A DNA stretch of 64,000 nt from an uncultured Bacteroidales bacterium (GTDB lineage: Bacteria; Bacteroidota; Bacteroidia; Bacteroidales; UBA932), in NCBI GenBank assembly GCA_900320545.1, contig ONSU01000006.1, positions 24,677 through 88,676 of the forward strand, read 5' to 3'. The stretch's first letter is position 1, and the number at the start of each line of letters is the position of its first letter. A program made the translations under genes and the position numbers. Under the pieces are notes generated by a model. It did not search any database and was not told where the DNA came from. It saw nothing but the letters and a program-made list of their open reading frames with translations. Shown here piece by piece: positions 57,208-64,000 of the stretch.

Positions 57208-58195
57208 TACATTCAGCATCTCCCTGTTCGGGGAGTCCCACGGCCCGGCGGTCGGCGTCGTGATCGACGGCGTGAAGCCCGGCATTCCGCTCTCGGAGGC
57301 CGATTTCGAGGCGGACATCGCCCGTCGCCGCAGCGGGGCGGCCGGAACGACCCCCCGGCGGGAACCCGACCTTCCGGAAATCCTTTCGGGCGTGTACGAA
57401 GGGCACACGACCGGTGCGCCGCTGGCCCTGCTTTTCCGCAATACGAATACCCACAGCGAGGATTACGAGCTGTTCAGGAAGATGCCGCGTCCCGGGCACG
57501 TCGACTATGTGGCCGGCGTCAAGTTCGGCGGTTTCGAGGATCCGCGGGGCGGCGGACACTTCTCCGGCCGGATGACGCTGCCGCTCGTGGCGGCGGGTGT
57601 CGTTGCGAAGAAGATGCTGCCCTATGCGTTCGCGGCTTCGGTTGTGGAGCTGGGCGGGTCGCCCGATCCGGCCGCCTGGCCGGGGCTGCTGGAAGCGGCC
57701 TCGGAGGAGGGTGACAGTCTGGGCGGCATCGTGGAATGCCGGGTAAGCGGCGTCCCCGCCGGGCTCGGAGAGCCGTTCTTCGACAGTGTCGAGTCGCTCG
57801 TCAGCCACCTCGTATTCGCCATCCCCGGCGTCCGCGGCGTCGAATTCGGCGACGGCTTCGCGGCGGCCCGGATGAAGGGTTCGGAGCACAATGATCCGCT
57901 GGAAAGATTCCCGGTCAGGCCGGAAATGACGGAGGGTGCGGGAATGACGGTGCTGCGCCCTGCCGGCTCCCACGCGGGGGGCGTCAACGGCGGCCTCACC
58001 AACGGCGGCGAAGTCGTCTTCCGTGTCGCCTTCAAGCCCGCCTCCTCGATCCGCAAGCCCCAGCAGACCTGGAATGTCGCCAAGGACGCGACGGACACCC
58101 TCGTCTGCCCCGGCCGGCACGACGCCTGCATCGCCCTCCGGGGCGCCGTCGTCGTCGAAGCCGCCGCCGCCATCGTCTTCGCCGGTTTGCTGTAG
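57191..58195 (+). CDS. aroC: Chorismate synthase
   Basis: Final shikimate-pathway enzyme, FMN-dependent. Family signatures are FGESHGPAVGVVIDGVKPGIPL and RPGHVDYVAGVKFG, GGGHFSGRMT, and the GSEHND segment. Between GSEHND and SHAGGVNGG (residues about 238-259) the loop is longer than usual and is encoded by a REP-like repeat. The length is 334 residues. It starts 17 bases inside the end of aroDA in another frame. The pathway genes aroE and aroK are not in the window. Confidence 0.95.
   Translation: MNRFGNTFSISLFGESHGPAVGVVIDGVKPGIPLSEADFEADIARRRSGAAGTTPRREPDLPEILSGVYEGHTTGAPLALLFRNTNTHSEDYELFRKMPRPGHVDYVAGVKFGGFEDPRGGGHFSGRMTLPLVAAGVVAKKMLPYAFAASVVELGGSPDPAAWPGLLEAASEEGDSLGGIVECRVSGVPAGLGEPFFDSVESLVSHLVFAIPGVRGVEFGDGFAAARMKGSEHNDPLERFPVRPEMTEGAGMTVLRPAGSHAGGVNGGLTNGGEVVFRVAFKPASSIRKPQQTWNVAKDATDTLVCPGRHDACIALRGAVVVEAAAAIVFAGLL
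57905..57950. repeat. REP-like repeat inside aroC
   Basis: Contains AGATTCCCGGTCAGGCCGG, then AATGACGG, and a second GGAATGACGG at 57941-57950. The layout matches the common GATTC...GAATGACG palindrome. CCGGAAATGACGGA (57920-57933) is identical to a part of the element in the M16 peptidase gene (23360-23373, inverted). Confidence 0.6.
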
Positions 58196-58215
58196 CTCAT
58201 CATTGTCCTCATCTT

Positions 58216-58239
58216 CAGCCCGGGGAAAATGCCGGGCTG
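58216..58239 (+). terminator. hairpin after aroC
   Basis: Stem CAGCCCGG with CCGGGCTG around a GGAAAATG loop. There is no T-run after it, so if it ends transcription it would be weak or factor-dependent. Confidence 0.4.
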
Positions 58240-58258
58240 CACCCCAGTTTCCCCCCGG

Positions 58259-58348
58259 GTGCGTATGGTGTCCCCAAATATAGCACACCATACACACTTT
58301 GGGCCTATATCGCGTACGGTGTCCCCAAAATTTTCACACCATACGCAC
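58259..58348. repeat. two tandem palindromes between aroC and sufB
   Basis: First unit: GTGCGTATGGTGT (58259-58271) with ACACCATACACAC (58285-58297). Second unit: GCGTACGGTGT (58312-58322) with ACACCATACGCAC (58336-58348). Both arms enclose CCCCAAA-type loops of 13 bases, and the units repeat with a period of about 51 bases. Confidence 0.6.
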
Positions 58349-58393
58349 TTGAGAGGGAAAAAACCGGCGAGTGTGACAGACAGGCGGGGAATG

Positions 58394-58424
58394 TTGCAGA
58401 AATGCGTGGGTTTTGCTAAATTTG
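58394..58424 (+). promoter_or_regulatory. promoter of sufB
   Basis: TTG at 58394-58396, 20 bases, TAAATTTG at 58417-58424. The ATG lies 10 bases further. Confidence 0.7.
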
Positions 58425-58433
58425 CAGTCCGCT

Positions 58434-59879
58434 ATGGACAGGAAGGACGAGAATATCATCGAACAGTTTACCTCCTCGCAGTACAAGGAGGGATTCGTCA
58501 CGGATGTGGAGCAGGAATTCATCCCGAAGGGGTTGAACGAAGACATCATCCGGACGATCTCGCGGATCAAGGGGGAGCCGGACTGGCTGCTGGAATTCCG
58601 CCTGGACGCGTTCCGCAAATGGGAGAAGATGCCGATGCCGACCTGGGGGCATATCGACATGCCGGAGATCGATTTCCAGGATATTATCTATTATGCGGCA
58701 CCGAAGAAGGATTCCGACCGGCCGAAGGAGATCGATCCGAAGCTCCAGGAGACCTTCGACAAACTCGGCATTCCCATCAACGAGCGGGCGGTCCTGGCCG
58801 GCGTGGTGGCCGTGGACGCCGTCTTCGATTCGGTCTCCGTCACCACGACGTTCCGCAAGACCCTCGCGGAGAAAGGCATCATTTTCTGCTCCTTCTCCGA
58901 GGCCGTCAAAGAGCATCCGGACCTCGTCCGGAAATACCTCGCGACCGTGGTTCCTTCCGGCGACAATTTCTTCGCGGCCCTCAACAGCGCGGTCTTCAGC
59001 GACGGCTCCTTCTGCTACATTCCCAAGGGGGTCCGCTGCCCGATGGAGCTGTCGAGCTACTTCCGGATCAACGCCCGCGGGACGGGCCAGTTCGAGCGGA
59101 CGCTCATCGTAGCCGACGAGGATTCGTACGTGAGTTATATGGAGGGCTGCACCGCCCCGATGCGGGACGAGCAACAGCTGCACGCCGCGGTGGTGGAGAT
59201 TATCGTGGAGAAGGGCGCGGACGTGAAATATTCCACTGTCCAGAACTGGTATCCCGGCGACGCCGAGGGCAAGGGCGGCATTCTCAACCTCGTCACCAAG
59301 CGCGGTCTCTGCCGCGGGGAGGGGAGCCACCTCAGCTGGACCCAGGTCGAGACCGGTTCGGCCGTCACCTGGAAATACCCCTCCACGATCCTCAAGGGCG
59401 ACCATTCTTCCTCGGAATTCTACTCCGTGGCCGTCACCAACAATTTCCAGCAGGCGGATACCGGCACCAAGATGATCCACCTCGGCCGCGGCACCACCAG
59501 CCGGATCGTGAGCAAGGGCATCTCGGCCGGCCACAGCCAGAACAGCTACCGGGGGCTCGTGCAGATGACGCCTTCCGCCCGTCGGGCGCGCAACCATTCC
59601 CAGTGCGACAGCCTCCTCATCGGCCCGCTCTGCGGGGCGCATACTTTCCCGGTGATCAAAAACGCCTGTCCCGACGCCGTCGTGGAGCACGAGGCGACGA
59701 CCTCCAAGATCAGCGAGGACCAGCTCTTCTACTGCAACCAGCGGGGCATCGCGCCCGAGGACGCCGTCGGCCTCATCGTCAACGGCTACGCAAGAGAAGT
59801 ACTTGCGCGCCTCCCGATGGAATTCGCCGTGGAAGCGCGCAAGTTGCTGTCTGTGTCGCTCGAAGGAGCGGTCGGGTAG
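58434..59879 (+). CDS. sufB: Fe-S cluster assembly scaffold SufB
   Basis: Scaffold component of the SUF iron-sulfur assembly machine. The 481-residue protein is full-length: it has the beta-helix core with [20 protein letters not shown] and [17 protein letters not shown], and the conserved Cys and Glu of the cluster-assembly site in [10 protein letters not shown] and EHEATTSKI. The ATG at 58434 is chosen because the TTG at 58413 overlaps the promoter. No sufC, sufD or sufS follows. The next gene is convergent, so the partner genes must be elsewhere. Confidence 0.95.
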   Translation: MDRKDENIIEQFTSSQYKEGFVTDVEQEFIPKGLNEDIIRTISRIKGEPDWLLEFRLDAFRKWEKMPMPTWGHIDMPEIDFQDIIYYAAPKKDSDRPKEIDPKLQETFDKLGIPINERAVLAGVVAVDAVFDSVSVTTTFRKTLAEKGIIFCSFSEAVKEHPDLVRKYLATVVPSGDNFFAALNSAVFSDGSFCYIPKGVRCPMELSSYFRINARGTGQFERTLIVADEDSYVSYMEGCTAPMRDEQQLHAAVVEIIVEKGADVKYSTVQNWYPGDAEGKGGILNLVTKRGLCRGEGSHLSWTQVETGSAVTWKYPSTILKGDHSSSEFYSVAVTNNFQQADTGTKMIHLGRGTTSRIVSKGISAGHSQNSYRGLVQMTPSARRARNHSQCDSLLIGPLCGAHTFPVIKNACPDAVVEHEATTSKISEDQLFYCNQRGIAPEDAVGLIVNGYAREVLARLPMEFAVEARKLLSVSLEGAVG

Positions 59880-59883
59880 GGGA

Positions 59884-60603
59884 TTACTTCGTCAGCGTGA
59901 AGATGTGCTGAACGTCACCGAGCGTGACGACGACCATCTGGGTGCTGGCGGGAGCCTCGGTGAGCGTAAACTCCTTGTACGTATCCTTGCTGTTGACGTG
60001 GCCGTCAGCGCCGACCAGTTTTCCGCTCCAGTCGATGTCGTGGGACTCCAGTTTCGCGAGCCGCTTGGGAATGCTGCCGATCTCTTTGTAGGAGCCGTCG
60101 GAGGTCAGGTATTCCATCTGGACCTTGTATGTGCCGTTGCTGATCTTGGCATAGCTGCTGACAGTCGTACTGACGCCTAAGGTTTCGGTCGTCGTCTGGT
60201 TGGCGATGCGCTCCCAGTTCTTGCCGTTCTTCTTGTAGAGAGCCAGTCTCCAGGGGGCGACGGTGATGTCTCCCTTGTACGGCTCGACACTGCTGTCGTC
60301 CAGATTGGTGGCCGTCAGGCTGACCTTGGTCACTTTCTTTGCCGTTACGGGAAGCTTGAAGGTGGCATAGCACTCTTTCCCGGTTTCTTCATTGTAGGAC
60401 AGATCTACGATTTCGGGATTGTGGTTGGTCCAGCCGATCTTGCAGGTGGCTGTCGTGCCGAGGAATGCGGTCTGGCCGTCATAGACGGTGGAGCCGGTAA
60501 ATTCGAAAACGGGGTTCTTGCTGAGGGAGTCGAGAAGTTCCTCGCAGGATGTGGTCAGCATTGTGATTGCTGCGACGATAAGGAATAGTCTGGTTGTTTT
60601 CAT
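59884..60603 (-). CDS. Hypothetical lipoprotein
   Basis: Signal peptide with lipobox TTSC (Cys20), then 219 residues without a recognisable motif, rich in Thr and Lys and with an apparent beta-sandwich rhythm. It may be surface-exposed. It is convergent with sufB (4-base gap) and divergent from pnuC. A TATATTTG box is at 60626-60633. Confidence 0.65.
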   Translation of the reverse strand: MKTTRLFLIVAAITMLTTSCEELLDSLSKNPVFEFTGSTVYDGQTAFLGTTATCKIGWTNHNPEIVDLSYNEETGKECYATFKLPVTAKKVTKVSLTATNLDDSSVEPYKGDITVAPWRLALYKKNGKNWERIANQTTTETLGVSTTVSSYAKISNGTYKVQMEYLTSDGSYKEIGSIPKRLAKLESHDIDWSGKLVGADGHVNSKDTYKEFTLTEAPASTQMVVVTLGDVQHIFTLTK

Positions 60604-60625
60604 TTGTAATAGTGTTTTATTTCCG

Positions 60626-60633
60626 CAAATATA
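60626..60633 (-). promoter_or_regulatory. -7 box of the 60603 lipoprotein gene
   Basis: On the minus strand TATATTTG, 22 bases before the ATG at 60603. No standard -33 TTG. Confidence 0.5.
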
Positions 60634-60655
60634 ACGATTTGTTTTGAAAAAGCCG

Positions 60656-60663
60656 TACCTTTG
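60656..60663 (+). promoter_or_regulatory. -7 box of pnuC
   Basis: TACCTTTG ends 5 bases before the ATG at 60669, giving a nearly leaderless mRNA. The nearest TTTG upstream (60638-60641) is only 14 bases away, shorter than standard spacing. Confidence 0.5.
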
Positions 60664-60668
60664 TCGGG

Positions 60669-61256
60669 ATGATCAGTTGGATAGACATAACCTGCGCCGT
60701 GCTGGGAATGACGACCGTCGTGCTGGCGGGCCGCAATTCCAAGTACAATTTCTGGGTCGGATATCTCTATACGGCGGCCCTGTTCGTGATGTTCTACGGC
60801 AAGAATCTCTACGCCTCGCTGCTGCTGCAGCCGGTGTCGCTTGCCATCAACATTCTCGGCCATTACCGCTGGACGCATCCGCACGAGGATGAGAAGAGCG
60901 CGGCCGACAATAAGTCGCTGAAGGTTTCGATGCTCTCCTGGACGGAGCGGGGCCTCGCGGTGCTGTCTATCCTCGTGGTGGCCTTCCTCTGGGGCTGGCT
61001 TCTGGACCGCCTTTTCCCGGCCGATCCGCACCCCTACCTCGACAGTTGCGTCACTGTGCTTATCCTGATGGCCCAGCTTCTGAGCGCTCTCAAGAAGTGG
61101 GACTGCTGGATCGCCTGGCTGCTGGTGAACATTACCCAAATCATTCTCCATATCAGCATCGGCAATATCTTTATGCCGATCGTCTGCGGCCTCTATCTCC
61201 TGAACGGCCTCTGGTCCCTCGCCACCTGGATAAGGCTTTATAGGAAAGACAGCTGA
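60669..61256 (+). CDS. pnuC: PnuC-family transporter
   Basis: Inner-membrane uptake protein of the PnuC group, which transports nicotinamide riboside and, for relatives, other vitamin precursors such as thiamine. The 195 residues contain seven hydrophobic stretches and the family patterns NFWVGYLYTAALFVMFYGKN and the C-terminal WIAWLLVNITQIILHIS. No riboswitch or vitamin gene is adjacent to fix the substrate. The stop is followed by a short run of GATA/GACA repeats. Confidence 0.88.
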   Translation: MISWIDITCAVLGMTTVVLAGRNSKYNFWVGYLYTAALFVMFYGKNLYASLLLQPVSLAINILGHYRWTHPHEDEKSAADNKSLKVSMLSWTERGLAVLSILVVAFLWGWLLDRLFPADPHPYLDSCVTVLILMAQLLSALKKWDCWIAWLLVNITQIILHISIGNIFMPIVCGLYLLNGLWSLATWIRLYRKDS

Positions 61257-61609
61257 CAGACAGATAGATAGATGGAGCGTTTGTTGTCAATATGCTCTTC
61301 TATGTCAAGGTACGATGCCGGAGAGCCTTGTAAAGCCGAACTGTTCAAGGTTGTCCGATAGTTTGAAAATGCCCGAACGTTGAAGAAAGACTATTTGCTT
61401 GGTTGACGGCATAGACAAAAGGTTAGAGCAGTGTCGTAACACCGTGCGGCAGCGCCCCGAAGTTACAGCTTCTGGATGTACTTTTCCTGGTAATCTATGA
61501 TGTACTTCCGGAGGGTATCTCCTTCCAGGATCTTCACGTCGGCCGCGAGGCCGATTACAAAGCGTCCTGCGCCATCGGCTTGAATCGGCCATCGTCACCG
61601 ATTTTTTCC
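61257..61609. other. gene-poor stretch between pnuC and the 61610 gene
   Basis: Starts with simple GACA/GATA tandem repeats (61257-61275) and holds a WYL-domain remnant at 61463-61594 (minus strand). The part between, 61276-61462, shows no recognisable coding sequence, only a short open frame on the minus strand ending at 61305 that I do not support. No clear promoter or terminator was found. Confidence 0.5.
61463..61594 (-). pseudogene. 3' remnant of a WYL-domain protein gene
   Basis: On the minus strand the frame ending with TAA at 61463-61465 encodes a tail with GRFVIGLAADVKILEGDTL and RKYIIDYQEKYIQKL. This is the pattern seen at the C-terminus of WYL-domain regulators (a Gly-Leu-x-x-Asp-Val/Ala segment, then Leu-Arg and a helix). 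Upstream of a TGA at 61595-61597 no further homologous sequence is evident. I therefore read it as the last 43 residues of a lost regulator gene. The family call is tentative. Confidence 0.5.
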
Positions 61610-62560
61610 CTATTTAATCGTGATTTCTGTAATATACCTTGAACTTGATACTACAACATCGGCAAATGGATATACGTATTTGGTGAATGACTTGAAGTTT
61701 ACATCAAATCGCCGTCGTTGTTGCGGTTCGCCCCATGTATCAAGAAGCATTTGTTGGGTCATCCCCACCTGAACAGCATCGATGAAAGGCGATGTCGCCA
61801 GTTGGCGTCCACGTTCTTCGCCATATTTCTTTATCATCCTCTGAGTAAACTCCTCCTGCGATTCAAACATAGCGTCTTCCGAGAGGACGGCATGACGTCC
61901 AAAAGGGCCACCGTCGCATTCATAATAACAATAAGCTTTGCCATACTCCTGGCTCTCCATAACAAGGACTACCGGACTACGATCATCCATCAGTAATCCG
62001 TCATCGGCGTGTCTTGGCTTTACCTGGACATCGACGCATTTCCAGATGCTACGATAAATAACATCCGTGAGCGGTTTATGATCTTTTGCCGAGATTAGTC
62101 CATCGACGTCCTGATTATTCTTAACGCCTTTGAAAAGAAACTCTTTTCCAACACATAACCGCTGGAGTTTGTCCAAATGGCCATTGACAACCCAGCACTT
62201 ATTCGCGACAGTACCAAGGTCTTCCTTGTAGATGGCCTTTGTCTTGGTGTGCTGAAGCACAAAAGTTCCGCTAAGTGACGGCTCCGTGTGGATTATGTCT
62301 TTGATATAAAAGGCGTCACCGACTTTAAAACGGCTCTTGGGATAGCCTCTGTAAGGAATGCCGCAGTAAATCATGGTTTGCCCCATTAGTTGGCAGTAGT
62401 CATAATGCTCTCCATGATACATGAGTTGAAAATTCGATAGACTGTCATAAGGAACTATGGTATCTTCTTTTTGTACCGGAGTATTATCCATGATTCTCAC
62501 CTGACCGTATGAAACGATCGATATGAGAGCACACAAAGCCAAAAGTAGTTGTTTCTTCAT
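61610..62560 (-). CDS. Hypothetical secreted protein with SmpA/OmlA-like C-terminal segment
   Basis: A signal peptide (KKQLLLALCALISIVSYGQ) precedes a 297-residue mature region. Its C-terminal part has DAVQVGMTQQMLLDTWGEPQ, similar to the VGM-x-x-x-V-x-x-x-x-G-x-P turn of the SmpA/OmlA-like fold of outer-membrane assembly lipoproteins. The remainder is unfamiliar. GC content is near 47 percent, well below the window average, suggesting transfer. It follows the next gene on the minus strand by 28 bases. Confidence 0.6.
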   Translation of the reverse strand: MKKQLLLALCALISIVSYGQVRIMDNTPVQKEDTIVPYDSLSNFQLMYHGEHYDYCQLMGQTMIYCGIPYRGYPKSRFKVGDAFYIKDIIHTEPSLSGTFVLQHTKTKAIYKEDLGTVANKCWVVNGHLDKLQRLCVGKEFLFKGVKNNQDVDGLISAKDHKPLTDVIYRSIWKCVDVQVKPRHADDGLLMDDRSPVVLVMESQEYGKAYCYYECDGGPFGRHAVLSEDAMFESQEEFTQRMIKKYGEERGRQLATSPFIDAVQVGMTQQMLLDTWGEPQQRRRFDVNFKSFTKYVYPFADVVVSSSRYITEITIK

Positions 62561-62588
62561 GGTTCTTAGGCAAATAAACGAACTGTAA

Positions 62589-63296
62589 TTATCTCAGACT
62601 ATACAGAAGGTCGTCGCGACGGTAAGCCCAGGGACGGTCGCACGGAACTTTCTTCTCTTTATCCAGAAAGACGTTTCGACGAGTCTTGACTGTTGGTTGG
62701 CCATACTCAGGTGACTTGAAGTCCTTCCAGATAACCCGATTCGTCGTGCCGTCGATGCTGAAGCCGTTCAAGAAGAACTGCAGGTATGTGGAACGGTCGT
62801 CGAATTTAGGTTCTGGTACCGTCTTGTAGCAGCCATCACCATAGTCCTCGCCAGTGAACCAATAGACCCAACTGCCGTGTTCTCCAGCATGGCGATCAAA
62901 AACTGCAAATTCTCTGATGAGTGCTGAAGCCCTGTATCGGCCGCATGAGTCTTCGAAAGTTATATCGTAGCCGGACCAGTGGGCATGGAGGCACATCATC
63001 GGGAATGGCGGAAGATCCCTGCCGGGGAATCTCCCATTGCGGTGATAAACGATGGGGTCTTGGATCTGGTTCTCAGACTCTTCCTCCTCATGGTAGTAGA
63101 ATTCCACTGTGCGGATATAAATCTCATAATCATCCCCAACTTGCAGAAAGCCGCCGTATAGCATCTTTTGGGCAAGGTGGAAGAACTCCGTCTTGAGAGT
63201 AAACATCTTGGCATCGATTGAGCCGTTTCCTGCCCCACAGAAGGCATACAGGCACTCTTTGAGTCCATGGCTGGCTATGTACTGTTCGTTGATCAT
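62589..63296 (-). CDS. Conserved hypothetical protein
   Basis: The 235-residue soluble protein shows the segments FFHLAQKMLYGG and YEIYIRTVEFYYHEEEE near the N-terminus, a pattern that recalls a Bacteroidota family loosely like the 3-methyladenine DNA glycosylase (MPG) fold. This resemblance is weak and I do not claim the activity. The ATG at 63296 is chosen over one at 63344 because the latter would overlap the end of the upstream gene by 38 bases. GC content is lower than the core genome. Function unknown. Confidence 0.55.
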   Translation of the reverse strand: MINEQYIASHGLKECLYAFCGAGNGSIDAKMFTLKTEFFHLAQKMLYGGFLQVGDDYEIYIRTVEFYYHEEEESENQIQDPIVYHRNGRFPGRDLPPFPMMCLHAHWSGYDITFEDSCGRYRASALIREFAVFDRHAGEHGSWVYWFTGEDYGDGCYKTVPEPKFDDRSTYLQFFLNGFSIDGTTNRVIWKDFKSPEYGQPTVKTRRNVFLDKEKKVPCDRPWAYRRDDLLYSLR

Positions 63297-63306
63297 ATCG
63301 TCATTT

Positions 63307-64000
63307 TTATGCTTCTTCTTTTGCCCACTCGTAAACATCGGCAAGGACGTTCCATGTTACACAATGTAGGGCGCCTCCATCACGGGCCAGATCTTCACAT
63401 CCTTGTACCTGGATGACCTTGCAGTCCGAGTAGAACTGCTGGATCTGCTGCAGGGCCAGCGGGTCTTCCTTCGTGTGTAGGCCAGGTACAAAGATACAAT
63501 TTTTTACGCGAAGGAAATTGAGGTACGCCCATGATAGTCTGTTGAGCCTCGGCGTGTTGAATTCCAATTCCTCGACAACAAAGTGCGGTGTAAGGGCTTC
63601 AAGTAGCTTTTTTCGAAAGGCCGGGTCTGTATTGATGTAATTGTTCATCAGAACCCGGTCTCCCTCTATCCACTGCACCATCCCGTCGGAATGGCCGAAG
63701 ATTTCATAGCGGTCCCAGGGAATGATGACAATCTGGACCTGCAGATAATCCTCCAGAGTGGCCAGCAGTTCTTTCCTCTCCATCCAGTCATTCTCCTGGA
63801 AGATCTTGTCGGTCATAATGACCTTGTCTCCGCATTTGACAAAGTTGCCGCCGTCCAGAATGAAGTCCACTGGAATTCGGCCGAGGTGCAAATGGTCAAT
63901 GATCTCCAGAACATTCGGGATGTAGCCATCATAGCCCAGCAGATAATCCGGCCAATACTCAAAGTAGAACACCATCGTCTTCTCGAGTTGGATTGGCATG
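63307..64000 (-). CDS. Agmatine deiminase / peptidylarginine deiminase-like protein, partial
   Basis: The C-terminal 230 residues of a guanidine-modifying enzyme. Recognisable motifs are LDGGNFVKCGDKVIMTD (near residue 48), GHSDGMVQW (H103, D105) and the catalytic-Cys region RDGGALHCVTWN (C213). This is the pattern of the agmatine deiminase family, which includes the Porphyromonas peptidylarginine deiminase. The N-terminal part normally holding the first catalytic residues is missing, so the gene should continue beyond the window. The ATG at 63999 is therefore probably internal. Substrate cannot be told from this fragment. Confidence 0.75.
   Translation of the reverse strand, partial: MPIQLEKTMVFYFEYWPDYLLGYDGYIPNVLEIIDHLHLGRIPVDFILDGGNFVKCGDKVIMTDKIFQENDWMERKELLATLEDYLQVQIVIIPWDRYEIFGHSDGMVQWIEGDRVLMNNYINTDPAFRKKLLEALTPHFVVEELEFNTPRLNRLSWAYLNFLRVKNCIFVPGLHTKEDPLALQQIQQFYSDCKVIQVQGCEDLARDGGALHCVTWNVLADVYEWAKEEA

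Noticed and set aside
61305-61598. 97-codon open frame on the minus strand
   Set aside because: Composition is arbitrary and the frame differs from the WYL-like remnant found in the same stretch.

Overview
The window comes from a high-GC member of the Bacteroidales (phylum Bacteroidota), probably an uncultured gut-type lineage. Three things in the sequence support this. First, promoters repeatedly show the Bacteroidota signature, a TTG/TTTG at -33, 19-20 bases, then TAnnTTTG at -7. Second, the ATP synthase operon has the Bacteroidota order beta-epsilon-a-c-b-delta-alpha-gamma. Third, many genes are of Bacteroidota type: MurA with Asp at the catalytic Cys position, DUF3127, DUF1460, a two-subunit transketolase, and short secreted or lipoprotein genes of unknown function. 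I could not run any search, so all family calls are from reading motifs.

Layout. 1-9.5 kb: translation genes (rpsB-tsf), a small heat-shock protein, miaA with a pRiA4b ORF-3-like partner, yigZ, the serine operon serC-serA-DUF1015, then DUF3127 and an FKBP lipoprotein on the minus strand. 9.5-17.4 kb: a compact plus-strand run recQ-DUF308-dnaG-metG-murB. 17.4-19.65 kb: an AT-rich island of orphan immunity-type genes (two Imm26-like paralogues, one Imm11/43-like, one Imm40-like, one gene remnant) lying between murB and murA. 19.65-31.3 kb: murA, surface proteins, an M16 peptidase, dnaX, lptB, ispH, cmk, and a dipeptide epimerase/NlpC-P60 pair for muropeptide degradation. 31.4-45.5 kb: pnp, rpsO, a LolD-like ATPase, an outer-membrane protein, mdh, apt, transketolase halves, tRNA-His, an oxaloacetate-decarboxylase-alpha-like protein, radC, enolase, a YgjP-type metalloprotease and a DUF1460 amidase. 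45.5-52.1 kb: the complete atp operon. 52.1-61.3 kb: a two-gene chromate transporter, an outer-membrane barrel followed by aroB-aroDA(fused)-aroC, a lone sufB, a lipoprotein and pnuC. 61.3-64 kb: an accessory-looking region of lower GC with a WYL-domain gene remnant, two unfamiliar genes and the 3' part of an agmatine-deiminase-like gene cut by the window end.

Most of the window is ordinary core genome. The most noteworthy points are the orphan immunity cluster with a recombining 5' cassette, and short REP-like palindromes inserted in frame into an M16 peptidase and into chorismate synthase. Others are a 138-bp MITE-like element upstream of dnaX, an AroD-AroA fusion enzyme, an OadA-like protein whose biotinyl domain has lost its lysine motif, a phosphoglycerate dehydrogenase with Lys in place of the catalytic His, and a DUF3127 protein with an SSB-like acidic tail.
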